This document shows positions 22,076 to 33,486 of a DNA stretch of 64,000 nt, in pieces. The DNA is from Prosapia bicincta (Eukaryota; Arthropoda; Insecta; Hemiptera; Cercopidae), in NCBI GenBank assembly GCA_036971475.1, contig JBAIZL010000005.1, positions 235,561,869 to 235,625,868 on the forward strand, read 5' to 3'. Every line of letters begins with the position of its first letter. Position 1 is the stretch's first letter. Under the pieces are notes generated by a model. That model ran no database searches, had not been told where the DNA came from, and saw only the letters and a program-made list of their open reading frames with translations. Position numbers and translations under genes: made by a program.

Positions 22076-23070
22076 TGTTTACCATGTAGCTCTGCAGGTT
22101 CACGATCAGGAAAGCTTAAAGATTATATGCATATACATTCTGGTGGGAATTCCCAGAATAATTCACAGTATAGTTATTCAGCTAGAGAATTAGGATGTCT
22201 TAAAATACATATGCGTATCCATTCTGGTGAAACCTTACAAATGTTGACAGTGTAGTTATTCAACTACACAGTCAGGATATCTTGAAATACATATTTATAT
22301 CCGTTCTGGTGAAAACCCTTAAAAATGTTCACAGTGTAGTTGTTCAGCTGCACAATCAGGTACTCTTACATCACATATGCTTATCTATTCTGGTGAAACC
22401 TTACAAATATTCACACTGTAGTTATTCAGCTACACGATCAGGATATCTTAAAATACATATTTATATCCATTCTGGTGAAACCTTACAAATATTCACACTG
22501 TAGTTATTCAGCTACACGATCAGGATATCTTAAAATACATATTTATATCCATTCTGGTGAAACCTTACAAATATTCACACTGTAGTTATTCAGCTACACG
22601 ATCAGGATATCTTAAAATACATATTTATATCCATTCTGGTGAAACCTTACAAATATTCACACTGTAGTTATTCAGCTACACGATCAGGATATCTTAAAAT
22701 ACATATTTATATCCATTCTGGTGAAACCTTACAAATATTCACACTGTAGTTATTCAGCTACACGATCAGGATATCTTAAAATACATATTTATATCCATTC
22801 TGATGAAACCTTACAAATATTCACACTGTAGTTATTCAGCTACACGACCAGGATATCTTAAAATCACATATGCTTATCCATTCTGGTGACTAACCTTATA
22901 CATGTTCACAGTGTAGTTTTTCGGCTACAAAATCAGGAAACCTTAAAATACATATGCTTACCCATTCTGTTGAAAACCCTTACAAAGGTTCAGAGTGTAG
23001 TTATTCAACTACACAATCAGGAAAGCTTAAAATACATTTATGTAAACATAATGGTGAAAACCCCTACTAA
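22076..23070 (+). pseudogene. Degenerate zinc-finger repeats downstream of the gene
   Basis: About twelve further finger-length units follow the stop. They still show the CATTCTGGTGA linker and the TGTAGTTATTCAG words, but frames break at almost every unit. The commonest lesion is loss of two bases in the linker (GAAACCTTAC instead of GAAAAACCTTAC), which turns the 84-bp unit into 82 bp. The region is the former 3' part of the finger array, now non-coding. The last units (22900-23070) are less altered than the middle ones. Confidence 0.85.
22421..22905. repeat. 82-bp satellite made from a frameshifted zinc finger
   Basis: Units start at 22421, 22503, 22585, 22667, 22749 and 22831. The first four are identical base for base, the fifth has one change (TCTGATGAA), and the sixth diverges after its first half. 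Each unit begins GTTATTCAGCTACACGATCA. The length of 82 bp is not a multiple of three, so expansion happened after coding was lost. Confidence 0.9.
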
Positions 23071-23074
23071 TGTT

Positions 23075-23540
23075 TAGGAATGAAAAGACTAATGGTTTCG
23101 GATATCATTAGATGTCCCGGGACATTTATATAACACACATCACCGGTCAACATCAATGGTAGCAGCTGGACACACTGTTTAATGTCTTTGGGAGGGTTGC
23201 ACCAACCACATTACATTAAAACCTATTTTTTTGCTGGGTTTGCGTGGCTTGTGTTAAAATGTATGTCAATTTTCTTTTGTGGGGTAATTTATGTAGTTAT
23301 AAGTTGTCCATCCAATAGTATGTACATTTTCTGAGATTATTTTGAAATAACAAGTGACATTAAATTATAGAGGCAGTAAAGTTCTTTATACAGAGACAGT
23401 GTGGTGCAGAACGTTATATTTTTTGTAAGTTATGTTATTTTTTTGAGGAAAACTATTTAAATCAGCATGTTGTTGAAAATAATTTAAATTTATATGTCTG
23501 TATAAAATAATATTGAAAATAAATAGTTTTTAATTCTGGT
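23075..23540. other. Spacer between zinc-finger repeats and LINE fragment
   Basis: No gene or repeat is recognised. The stretch is moderately AT-rich. Confidence 0.4.
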
Positions 23541-23547
23541 CAATATC

Positions 23548-24360
23548 AAAGTCATTTGTATCTGGTGTGATGGGAAATCTTACGCAATACACAACGGTTT
23601 AGCCAGGCATGTCAGGACAGTCCACAAGGCGGGTTTTCAGCTTCACTGTCGCATTTGTTTGGCGGCAGATTACTCAGATGTGAAGTTGATGAATGTACAC
23701 GTCAGGGCGGTTCATCCTTCTAATCTAAATTCAACTAACGAGGCTGCCAATGTCGCTGTTCCGGAAGCTGCCACTCCTTCTCATCCTGTAAGCTGGACTT
23801 CTCCTAAAGTTGGGCTTCGTCGCAATTTTTTGGCTCCTGCTTCTGCATTTCCTGGCTGGTGCCGCTTCTGAGGGCTCCTGTCGTCTTCTTCCCCAAGAAG
23901 ATGTTCCACCTTCACGACTTTCTCCAGTGTATGCAGGAACTTCAGATGGTTCTAGCATAGGTTTAGTTTGTGTTAGTAGTAATTGTATTATGTGGGATAA
24001 CTTTGTTGGGGTCAGTTGCCATACTGCAAGTGCTGTCGATTTAGTATGTGGGGATCGAGCTACACCGGAAGTAGGTCCTATTTCAGACGAGGGATTTGCT
24101 CTGCAGCCCGAGTCAATAGTGATTTTCAATGATCAACAGCTTACCTGGTTGGGCAAGCTTAGTGAGGCGATTACTTTTGAAGAATTTTAATGTGTGGTGA
24201 ATGAATGGACGGCTGTTGTCGCTGCTTCTGGGGCTAGGTCGTAGGATACGGAGGTCGACGTGCGGGTGGCTGTCCTGGTAAGGGCGGTCGGTCTGGTGCT
24301 CATCCTCCTCCTGAGCGCGCCGATCTTTATGAAATAAAAACGAAGATAATTCAGCGATAA
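23548..24360 (+). pseudogene. N-terminal fragment of an R2-like LINE ORF
   Basis: From 23550 the plus strand encodes CIWCDGKSYAIHNGLARH and then VRTVH, followed by CRICLAADYSDVKLMNVHV with a closing RAVH at 23720: two C2H2 fingers spaced as at the N terminus of R2-type and related LINE proteins. A Pro/Ser-rich linker follows. After frameshifts the text QQLTWLGKLSEAITFEEF (24135-24190), VVNEWTAVV, then GYGGRRAGG and a proline-rich basic stretch (24240-24330) resembles the region just before the RT in that group. No RT domain follows, so the fragment ends about 24360. No 28S rDNA flanks it, so it is either a different lineage or has been moved. The clade assignment is inference. Confidence 0.5.
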
Positions 24361-24364
24361 AGGT

Positions 24365-25430
24365 ATAATGTGTAACCACTGGACTGAAAGACATTACAAC
24401 CAATGAATGCGTCATGGTGGTTTTCGTCCTTTTCTGCTTTTGTAATCTCAGGTTATTTCAAACTTCAATTTTTTCTAATATTTGTTCTGCAAATATTGCA
24501 TCATTTCTTAATCTCAAATAAAATAATAATATATATTATTATATCTGTTATATATATAAACATAGAGAAAAAAAGATACTCATACACAGACTCACACACA
24601 AACACATGAGAAAGAGAGAGTGAAAATTTAAAATCTTGTTTTTTCTGACAGGATAGCGAGGTCTGTCATTTCAATTCCAATCGATAGAAGCTTAGATAGA
24701 ACTCAAACCTAAAATAAATCCGTGGTCCAAAACAAAGTTGAAATAATGACTAGAGAGGTCTCTCCTGATATATTTACAATAGATAGTGCAAGGCATGGTA
24801 ATAAAATATACTTTTAATTTGTAATGACATTAACGATTTTATAGTATTGTGATTTATGATTACTGGGGTATAAGAAACATTTATTTGCAGACACTAAAAG
24901 TTTTTAAAGATTTATTTATTTACCACTTAGAAATTGTGTCAAGTAAAACAGCTGAGTCAGGATAGAAGAAAGTGTGCGGAATAAATGAAAATAGGGGATA
25001 GAAAAACTACTGTACAATAATAACTAAATATTCATCTTTTTATTTATTTAAGTGTTTTCTTCAGGCCAAAGATCCATGTCTGATGGCTAGTCTTATAACA
25101 TTTAGTATTTAATACCCATTAAATAAATTTACTTTATCAGAGTAGAGGGTTAGCTTTGTAAAAGGAACAAATGTTTTGAAACATGTCAGCAAGTAAGCCA
25201 TTACGTACTCACCAGTACTTTTTAATTATAGTTTAATCAGTGAATTGAAGATGATTACATCAAGCAACTTTACATTATCAGCCTTCAAAACTTGATTATT
25301 GAAAGAAATGGTTTTTTGATTGAGAAAGATATGCTAGGCAATCCCCAGCATTCTCATGAAGTAACTCGGGGTATCTCATGAGGTTCCCTTGTCTTTGATA
25401 GCAGACACTGAAACTTTCCCTTTAGTACCC
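24365..25430. other. AT-rich spacer, no gene seen
   Basis: It holds short AT and CA-rich tracts near 24525-24605. No exon or element boundary is recognised. Confidence 0.4.
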
Positions 25431-25434
25431 TAGC

Positions 25435-25545
25435 TCTGATTAAAGTACTACTTTTGGTATCATTTTTTGCCAAAAATACTACTTACTAAAATTTTTCAGC
25501 AGACTCGTTTTACACTAGATAAGTCCATTGTTCAATACTGTGAGT
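25435..25545. repeat. Half copy of the foldback MITE
   Basis: ATTTTTTGCCAAAAATACTACTTACT, broken by substitutions, is followed by CAGCAGACTCGTTTTACACT and TTGTTCAATACTGTGAG. This matches one arm of the MITE at 41537-41754. It abuts the 83-bp array that follows. Confidence 0.6.
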
Positions 25546-26455
25546 AACAGACAAGATGTTGTTCAGGCTCGAACATTGAACTCATTGTTAGTCAGTCAAG
25601 GTTATGAGTGCAGGGGGGCAGGATCTTGAGAACAAACGAGATGTTGTTTGGTCTCGGTCACTGAAGTCTTTGTCAGTTAGTCAAGGTTATGAGTGGGAAA
25701 GTAGGAGCTAGATAACAAACGGAATGTTGTTTGGTCTTGGTCACCTAAGTCTATGTCAGCTAGTCATGTTTATGAGTGAGGGAACAGGAACTAGAGAGCA
25801 AACGAAATGTTGTTTGGCCTAGGTCACTGAAGTCTTTGTCAGTTAGTCAAGGTTATGATTGGGAATGTAGGAGCTAGAGAACAAACGAAATGTTGTTTGG
25901 TCTCAGTCACTGAAGTCTTTGTCAGTTAGTCAAGGTTATGAGTGGGGGAGGAGGAGCTAGAGAGTAAACGAGATGTTGTTTGGCCTTGGTCACTGAAGTC
26001 TTGGTTAGTTAGTCAAGGTTATGAGTGGGGGAGCAGGAGCTAGAGAGTAAACGAGATGTTGTTTGGCCTCGGTCACTGAAGTCTTTGTTAGTTAGTCAAG
26101 GTTATGAGTGGGGGAGCAGGAGCTATAAAGCAAACAAGATGTTTGGTCTTAGTCACTGAAGGGTTTGTTCGTTAGTCAAGGTTATGTGTGGGGGAGCAGG
26201 AGCTAGAAAGCAAATGAGGTGTTGTTTGGTCTCGGTTACAGAAGGGTTTGTTAGTTAGTCAAGTTTGTGAGTGGGAGGGACAGGAGCTATAAAACAAACA
26301 CGAGGTTGTTTGGTCTCGGTCACTGAAGTCTTTGTTAGTCAAGGTTATGAGTGGGGGAACAGGAGCTATAAAGCAAACGAGAAGTTGTTGGGTCTCGGTT
26401 ACTGAAGGGTTTGTCAGTTAGTGAAGGTTATGAGTGGGGGAGTAGGAGCATGAGA
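25545..26455. repeat. 83-bp minisatellite, about 11 copies
   Basis: The unit contains GTTAGTCAAGGTTATGAGTG, then GGGGAGCAGGAGCTA, then AAACGAGATGTTGTTTGGTC and TCGGTCACTGAAGTC. Copies are 75-95 % similar by eye, with lengths of 77-84 bp. The first units nearest the MITE half copy are the most diverged. There is no open reading frame across it. Confidence 0.85.
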
Positions 26456-26459
26456 ACTA

Positions 26460-28085
26460 CGTTTTATAGTATTATTCACTAATGCTATATCTGCTAAAAT
26501 GATCATTGATGAACAACCATTTACTTCATATATTATACAGGTCCTTTTGTTCCTTTTAGAGATTACTTCATTTACTCGCTAACTACCCCTCTCCAGTCTG
26601 AGAGATTAAGATTTTAAATTTAGTGAAAATAATGTTTAGTTAATAAGAGAAAATCATTTACGCTGACAAAAATTTATTAACAAAAATAATTTCAATTTAA
26701 ACAATATCAACATAATAAATTTTTATGGCATAAAATTATACAAAAAGACCAAAAGAAGAAAATATGAAATGAATCAGTAATTTAATTATTATAATTTCTA
26801 TACATTGTAAGGTTAATAAAATTGATTTAACAAAATCTTTTTTTTGTAAAAATTTTGAAGTTTTAAAACAGAATTTTTCTGGTAATTAGATCCCATTAGT
26901 AACAATCTTCAAGCTAGACAACTACTGGATATGCTATAAAATCGAGGCACAACACACTACTCATTAAATTTATTATATTATTAATATTTACAATATAAAA
27001 ATGTTTACTATTATTACAACTTATTTGCTGCTAAAAGTAACAAACATGGTAACATAAAAAGTTCTCTTTAACTTCTTTAATTTATAATTACTTACTAAAT
27101 AGTTATGTCCCTAAATTTTCAATAATTCCTTATATATGGTATTTGTGAATTATTTAAAATATATTGGTATTTTTCATATATCTTCCTATTGTAATTGTAA
27201 ATTATTTATAAGAAATATATGTTCATATACAGTATAAATAATTATTTGTATGAAATTTTATTTATTTTCATCATTCATAAAATATGCAATGGTATTTCCA
27301 AACCTAATTTCTTGTAAAGATGCTTACTCCTCCTTGGTCCCTAAAATGCAAAAATATGGAAACATTTTAACTGAATTTAAAATATTTTGATTACTTAGTT
27401 TTAACAGCTTCACATTGACATAAAATGACACATAGTATTCAAATATGTTAACCATGTTTTTAAATTGTTTACAAAGATTACACTTGTGTTAAAATAAAAC
27501 AAACGCATTACTAGCAAAACTGACAAGACAACAGACTAATAATATCGTTTTTACTGATACAAATTATGCATCTTAACTTTTGTAAATTATTGTATTAGAA
27601 TAACAAAAAAATTGTATAAGATAATGTATGCATAAACCTATTGACCATGTTAATTCTTTATATTTAAAATGTTTAGTTCAAGAAAACATTTTAAACCGGT
27701 CATAAAATTTAGTACTTATAAAGATTATAAACAAAATCAGTAAAACCCTGTTTAACTGAAATATCCGGGGCAATGTGATTTCAAATAACATGCCGAGTAC
27801 ATGTGTATGGATTAACCTATTGAATTACATCCACTAGTTGGAATTGTGATAACAGTTACATAACCACAAGCATTGCTATCATATGGTTTATTCATACAAT
27901 TCATTAAGTTCTACAAATACACTTATAAATTTATCATTTTATATTTCAATACATTACTACTGTACTTCAGAACTAAATGCTTCTTCGTTTTTGTTATGAA
28001 TTGGCTCTAAGTGTGACAACACTATACAGTTCCTTATATTGTTTATTTAAGAAGTTTCTCAATTAAGAAACTACTTAATAAATAA
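26460..28085. other. AT-rich spacer, no gene seen
   Basis: The sequence is extremely AT-rich with no bounded repeat, exon or RNA gene that I can support. Confidence 0.45.
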
Positions 28086-28094
28086 TTCAAGTTT

Positions 28095-28346
28095 GCAGTT
28101 TTTGTTGTACATCTTGAGGTTTTTGTATAAATTACACTTTTTTTGTATTAACTTGACAAAAAATCACCAACTGAATTAGTCAGTAGACGCCTTTCTCACT
28201 AGGTCAGCGCATTATTCAATGCTGTGTGTCTTGTCAGTGACTAACAGCATTGTACTATGCTCTGATCTTGTACAAAACGCATCTGCTGAATAAATCAGTA
28301 AGTAGTGGTTTTTTTGCCAAGTTAATACAAAAAAGTGCAAGTCATT
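28095..28346. mobile_element. Foldback MITE
   Basis: The arms at about 28134-28225 and 28255-28346 are inverted copies. The left runs CTTTTTTTGTATTAACTTG, then CACCAACTGAATTAGTCAGTAG with gaps, and the right mirrors it. A tail of about 45 bp on the left (GTTTGCAGTTTTTGTTGTAC) is shared, in opposite orientation, with the right flank of 41537-41754, so it belongs to the element. No protein is encoded. Confidence 0.75.
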
Positions 28347-28669
28347 CAAATTTATTTGAGCATGGGTGTTTCATTTTCAAACAACCAAATGCATTTTACT
28401 GATTCTCATTTCAATCCTATTAAGCAATTTTGATGTTCAGAATGTTAGTAAATTGTAGGTAAAAATTTGATGTAAATATAATTAAAGCTAGATAGAAAAA
28501 AATAATTAGAAGCTATTTTTATTAATATTTGACAATTTCAAAACTAAATGATTTGGATACAATAATTATAAAAATTGAACACCACACATATCTGGTTTTA
28601 AATGAACCCAAATAGCACTGTAAAATCTTGTTTAACACAAAATCAGCACTAACCAATTAGGGTAGCAAT

Positions 28670-28970
28670 AAAAATATTGGAAAACCCCCAATACCACAAA
28701 AAAAAACTAATACTACAAGTTACCTAAGATAAGCAAAGACCATGTCTTCATCATCAGAGGGCCTTATTACAAAATTACTATCTAGAATACAATAAATTAC
28801 AAACTAGACTGACCTTTTGTATTAAGACTCTCTGATTATGATGACATGGTCATCAAAATGTACATTTGTAATAATAGTTATTTTTGTGATATTTGGATTT
28901 TTCCCAATATTTTTATTGTAATACATTGCACCACTGTGCTCTTGATATTGTATAAAATTAGGGTAGCTTA
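28670..28970. repeat. Dispersed repeat with palindromic core
   Basis: 28742-28763 (GACCATGTCTTCATCATCAG) and 28829-28853 are inverted copies. The flanks match 11905-12030, which lacks the core. This may be a MITE insertion or deletion polymorphism within an older repeat. Confidence 0.55.
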
Positions 28971-30042
28971 AAATTATAGTGAATGTCTTTATAATAATTA
29001 TTAACACAACTTTGTTATCTGAAAAACATTATTATAATGATATTATATTTCTAGGTTTAGATTGTGAACTTCATTTTTAAAAATAGATCTACTTAAAACC
29101 AATTTCCCATAACTGTAAGTAGTAACTTTGCTTTTTACAGAAAAAATGTAAAATTAAACATTTTTAATATTAATATTGTCTAATTTATATAATTATTTTG
29201 TAGTTCTGTTGTAAATTATAAAACATATAGTTATAAATTTGAGGCCACTCTTTCAATATATTATAGAAAGAAACTTTGTTACAGTAAACTCTAGATAACT
29301 GAATCTAATCTTTTTTAACCATTGAATAACACTTTCTGTCTACATAGCCTGCAAATAAACAAAAGTTTTAAAAACAAAGTAACAGATGTTTACTATATTT
29401 TATGGTTAAAAAAAAATAATATTTACAATAATAATGTTACTATTTAAAAAGCTTCCATAAGTAGCAACTTTGATTGATTATTACAATTCCCACACATTAA
29501 AATATCAAAAAAACTAACAAAATTTATTTTGTTATATAATAACTTTTATTTAATATAACTGAAATATTACAGTCTAATTAATTTTGATTATAATAAAATT
29601 TTGCCCAGTTTATTTTACGAAATAGCATTTAACACATTCGCTGTAGCTGGTTATAAACAGTACTATTTTTAGAAGATGAAAAGTTATTATTCTGCTTTTT
29701 AACTCTAAATCTTCTGAGTTTGGCTTTTAATGGGTGAAATTGCTGTTAATGTAATTTTATAACAACTTTTTGTAGCTGTTTCTCTTACACTCAGTTTCAC
29801 ATAAAACATGTTTAAAATTTGTAAACTTTTTAACTCCATAAAACCTTTTTCCATAAAAAGCCTGAAAAAAGAAATTGTGTGTTATTTTTATAAATAAGTT
29901 TTATACCCAGTGTATGATTTGAGCAATATGGAGAACAATCAATACATAAAACAATATATAAAACAATTTGTTAGTTAATCACTTAAACAATAGTTTATGA
30001 CTATCCGAACTTTGAATTTAGTAAATTTGTTAAAACTTACTG

Positions 30043-30088
30043 AGACAGAATGTTTTCGATCGCTATGTGCCGATTTTCATCAGTGTCT
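30043..30088 (-). ncRNA. Hammerhead ribozyme motif, copy 1
   Basis: Reading the minus strand from 30088: AGACA, then CTGATGA (invariant core), then a helix II hairpin (ATCG paired with CGAT), then GAAA, a short AACATT helix III, the cleavage-site C, and TGTCT, which pairs perfectly with the opening AGACA as helix I. Core and helix I are intact. The helix III palindrome AACGTT seen at 42611-42656 is AACATT here, as expected from CpG decay. An extra A lies between CTGATGA and helix II. Confidence 0.65.
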
Positions 30089-30636
30089 TCTGCTTGGAGA
30101 TGTTGGGGCAAGCGGTGACGGTTTTAAAGGTAGGTTTTCGATAGTATCAAAGAGTATGTGTGATTTTGTATTGTGTTTGTTCGTTTAATATGTTTGTACT
30201 TTGTTTTTGTGTGTCTGTAAATTTCATATTGTTCTAGTGTGTTGAGATGTGGTCCTTTTTTGTTGATGTGTAGGATTTCTAGGTTATGGTAGATGTCTGT
30301 GTATTTATGTCCTGTATCTTTTATGTGGTTGTAAAATGTTGAGTTGGTGTTCTGTTTGTGTTTCTCGATTCTTTGTTTAAAGCTACAACCTGTTTGTCCA
30401 ATGTAGAATTTGTTACATTCGTCTCAGTTCAGTTTGTATATGCCTGGGGCTTGCAGTTTATCCTTGTTGTTGGTGTTGTGTTGTATTTCGTATTGTAACT
30501 TGTTATTAGTTTTGTATGCTATTTTGTATCCTATTTTTTGAAATTTGCGGGCTATGTTGTTTGTTGTTTTGTTTATGAATGGTAATGTGATGTATTTGTT
30601 TTCCCTGCTGTAATGTTAGTTTTCGGGTCGGCTTGA

Positions 30637-30695
30637 CCCAACATCTCCAAGCAAAAGACACTGTTGAAGATCAGCATATAGCGATCAAAAATGTT
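30637..30695 (+). ncRNA. Hammerhead ribozyme motif, degenerate copy
   Basis: Same order as copy 1, but the core reads CTGTTGA instead of CTGATGA and the second core block AAAA instead of GAAA (GATC then AAAAATGTTC). Helix I words AGACA and TGTCT remain. The two core changes should abolish cleavage. Confidence 0.5.
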
Positions 30696-30999
30696 CTGTC
30701 TCAGAAGTTTTAACAAATTTACTAAATTCAAAGTTTGGATAGTCATTAACTATTGTTTATGTGATTAATAAGATTCACCGAACGTAATGGACTATAAAAT
30801 TCAAGAATTTGTTAGTTGTTGGCAAAAAATCTCTAATTAAAACCAAGGTCACAAATAACAACAGCTTAAGTCAGATTAAAATGCTCAACAAAATCACAAG
30901 TGAGCTATAGCACTTGGTTATGGGTGGTCTGCTTGTTGCATGAGACAGTCACCCGGAATTGGGTGACCACAGCGAATGTGTTATGTATAGTAAATTGCT

Positions 31000-32950
31000 C
31001 AATATTAGGCCATTATTTTTATAGCAGATGTTACCTTAAGTTATACTAGTATTAAAAATATTTTAAAGAATATATATCAAAACCTGTCTTTATCATTTAT
31101 TTATTTAAGTGTACAATATTCATTAATTTGTTTTATTTATAAATTCAAATTTTCAATTATTAAAAATAAACTTCAAATACATAGATTTCTAAATAATAAA
31201 ATAATGTACTAAATATTCATTGACCTTAGCTTGTTAGGTTACTTAAGAAATAAAAGACATATGCAAACTCATAAATTAATATTAATCCCTTTAACAATAG
31301 TTTATGACTATTCGAAATAAAGTTCTGAATTAATAATCTATTCACTCAGATGCTCAATGAACATTGATACTACAAACTCCTAACTTACTTTTGTAAGTTG
31401 GAGTTTGTAGTATCAATACTCATTGACTTTGTCATTAAAACACGACTTTGTGAATAAATAATTAATTTGTCAGTTTGTGTGCGTCTTTCATTTGTTATTG
31501 AAAAGTAATATTTTCTTAAAAGATATTTTTAATAAAAAAACATTTTTATTCTTACAATCTACAAAAGATTAAACATTTTATTGAATTCTACAAACTATAT
31601 TTAATTTTAAAATATTTTATAATTTTACAAACGCTTAATAATTTTTTACTAAAATATTTGACTAATATTTATTTTAAAATATACTAATATTTGTTTAAAA
31701 ATAATGGAGGAAATGCAGTTTTACAAAATCATATTCAGGAATTAAACCTTCACTTTAAGTAAATTTTTATATACATGCAGCATATCTATTTATCATAGCT
31801 ACTTTTTAAAGCTGTTCATTATTATAACTACAAAGAAGAAGGAATTACAAGAACACAAAAGGATGGAGGGAGAAAATCAAGTTTTCAGTTATTTACAAAT
31901 ATTATTTATTATATTTTACAAAAAAAGGCAAACATATTTACATAGAGTTATTATTATTTACATTTGATATACATGAAAAAGTTTATACAAAAGTTGTATT
32001 GTCATAGTTGCGTAAAGCATCAAGTTACACTTTAGGTTTGTGTTTTAGGATAGGTCACTTACTCTAAGGTTGTGAATTACAGAATCTACGGTACCGCACA
32101 CAATTTGCTATACACACTTACAAAATGAAAACATTCACAGCTTACATTTATCAAGAAAACCTATATTTTAAATTATACAAAAATATAAAAGTTATTACAT
32201 TTAGGTCATTGACGAGAGGTGATTTTATAATTACTAAAAATTGTGTAGGTGAATACAAGTATTTACAAACATCATATTTAGTAATTTCTTATTGGTGAAG
32301 TTATTTGTGTTTCCAATTTACTCCAGATGAGATGAAGGTATGGAAGTTAGTGTTTCAAACGTTTCTTCACATCTCAGGAAATAAAATAAAACCCATATAT
32401 TCCTAACTGAAAAATGTTAAAGTTATCTCTTAAAGAAACATGTGGACTTGGAATGGTTTGAAAATTTTTAAGTCTTCAATTGGATTGAACAGGTTTAGAT
32501 TTCTTTTAAATGAAATAAGATTATATGATAAACCTATAAAGACCTACTTGAAGAAAACTAAACAAGTTAACCACAATCTGTGATACTTACAATAAAGATT
32601 AATAACGTTTACACATCAATATGATCAGCTAACAATTGACATAAAGCTACAGTTATTTCGTGGGAGGAGTTCTTCGTGTTGCAACACAAACATTCTATAG
32701 ATTGAAATTCTATAGCTCTCATAATCACTCAAGCTCCTGGATAATACATAGCTTCAAATAATAGTTAGTCGCTAAAAAGGTTTTAAAACAAATCTAGAAA
32801 CAGACAATTAGTATAGCATTTTTTGCCAGATCATTTTCCAATACCTTAGTGGGTATATGAAAGGACAATAACAAGAAATTGCAGTTAAATTTTTCCAAAA
32901 AACAGCAGGAACTTCAGTTTTCGACTATCAACAACATATTAGTTGATTTT
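31000..32950. other. AT-rich spacer with one hairpin
   Basis: No gene is seen. A long hairpin lies at 31357-31428 (separate entry). A short piece at about 31300-31322 (ACAATAGTTTATGACTATTC) is a fragment of the Penelope terminal repeat. Confidence 0.45.
31357..31428. repeat. Long near-perfect hairpin
   Basis: The left arm ATTGATACTACAAACTCC, one extra T, then AACTTAC is separated by TTTT from the exact reverse complement. Pairing continues outward with one mismatch (TCAATGA). It could be a snap-back remnant of a TIR element or a precursor-like RNA hairpin; the sequence cannot decide. Confidence 0.7.
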
Positions 32951-32951
32951 A

Positions 32952-33480
32952 TTATAAAAAGAAAAAAATCAATAAGTTGCAAACACGTGCTGATACAATA
33001 GCGTCTGAAACACAAAAATAAGATTTAATAATGGATTGTAACAAGTTTAAGGTATGTAAATACAGTTGACCAATTAGGTGGCAAGTAAACAGTTGCCAGA
33101 AAAAAAACTGATAGTCAATTGCAACATTTTTTCCTTTTCTAAAGACCAGCAACTCCATCAGGTAGGCCTGGGCCTGCCCAACTTTTTTATATTCATCTGT
33201 TAAAATCCTTCTCAATTGTCAATAATTTTAAAAGATAAATGTTATACATTTAAAATTAGAATAAATGTTTAAATTATTATGGTAAATTTAGAATGCACCA
33301 AGCAACAATAAAATATTAAATAATTGCTATTTTGTTTTATTATATCAATTTGTCCTGAGTATAAATGCCTAAAAAACATACCATTTACTTTAAATAATTA
33401 CTGGGGTGGGCATTATCCCCCTGGTAGTAACAAATCTCTTAAACTGTGCCTACCCAAAATAATAAAACCTGAAGCTGCCC
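32952..33480. other. Unassigned spacer
   Basis: The minus-strand open frame 33215-32952 (87 codons) has no motif that I recognise and no splice context. I would not annotate it as a gene. Confidence 0.35.
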
Positions 33481-33486
33481 TTGCTT

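Larger units (their letters stand above)
29983..30762 (-). mobile_element. Penelope-like element fragment: GIY-YIG domain between inverted terminal repeats
   Basis: On the minus strand about 30460-30235 encodes GIYKLN, a stop where Cys is expected, DECNKFYIGQTGCSFKQRI, HIKDTGHKY and LNTLEQYEIY. This is the GIY-YIG endonuclease that Penelope-like retroelements use for target cleavage. Downstream of it on the same strand (30200-29983), and inverted on the other side (30612-30762), are copies of the same terminal repeat. The words are CCAACATCTCCAAGCA and the hammerhead motif described separately. The reverse transcriptase is absent. The arrangement matches the mixed direct and inverted terminal repeats known for this class. 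Confidence 0.8.
29629..30984. mobile_element. piggyBac-like non-autonomous element carrying a Penelope fragment
   Basis: The left end is TTAA (29629-29632) followed by CACATTCGCTGT. The right end, read inwards from 30980, is CACATTCGCTGT, flanked by TTAT, one base off TTAA. The right subterminal region holds a palindrome (GTCACCCGGAATTGGGTGAC, 30946-30965). No transposase is present. Between about 29983 and 30762 it is filled by Penelope-like sequence, which is a separate insertion. Confidence 0.7.

Noticed and set aside
20715..22193. Open frames in the second forward frame of the zinc-finger region (repeats of KNLTNVHSVVIQ)
   Set aside because: These are out-of-frame shadows of the finger repeats, which have an 84-bp period.
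32952..33215. 87-codon minus-strand frame as a gene
   Set aside because: No recognisable domain, no splice context and an AT-driven composition at its end.
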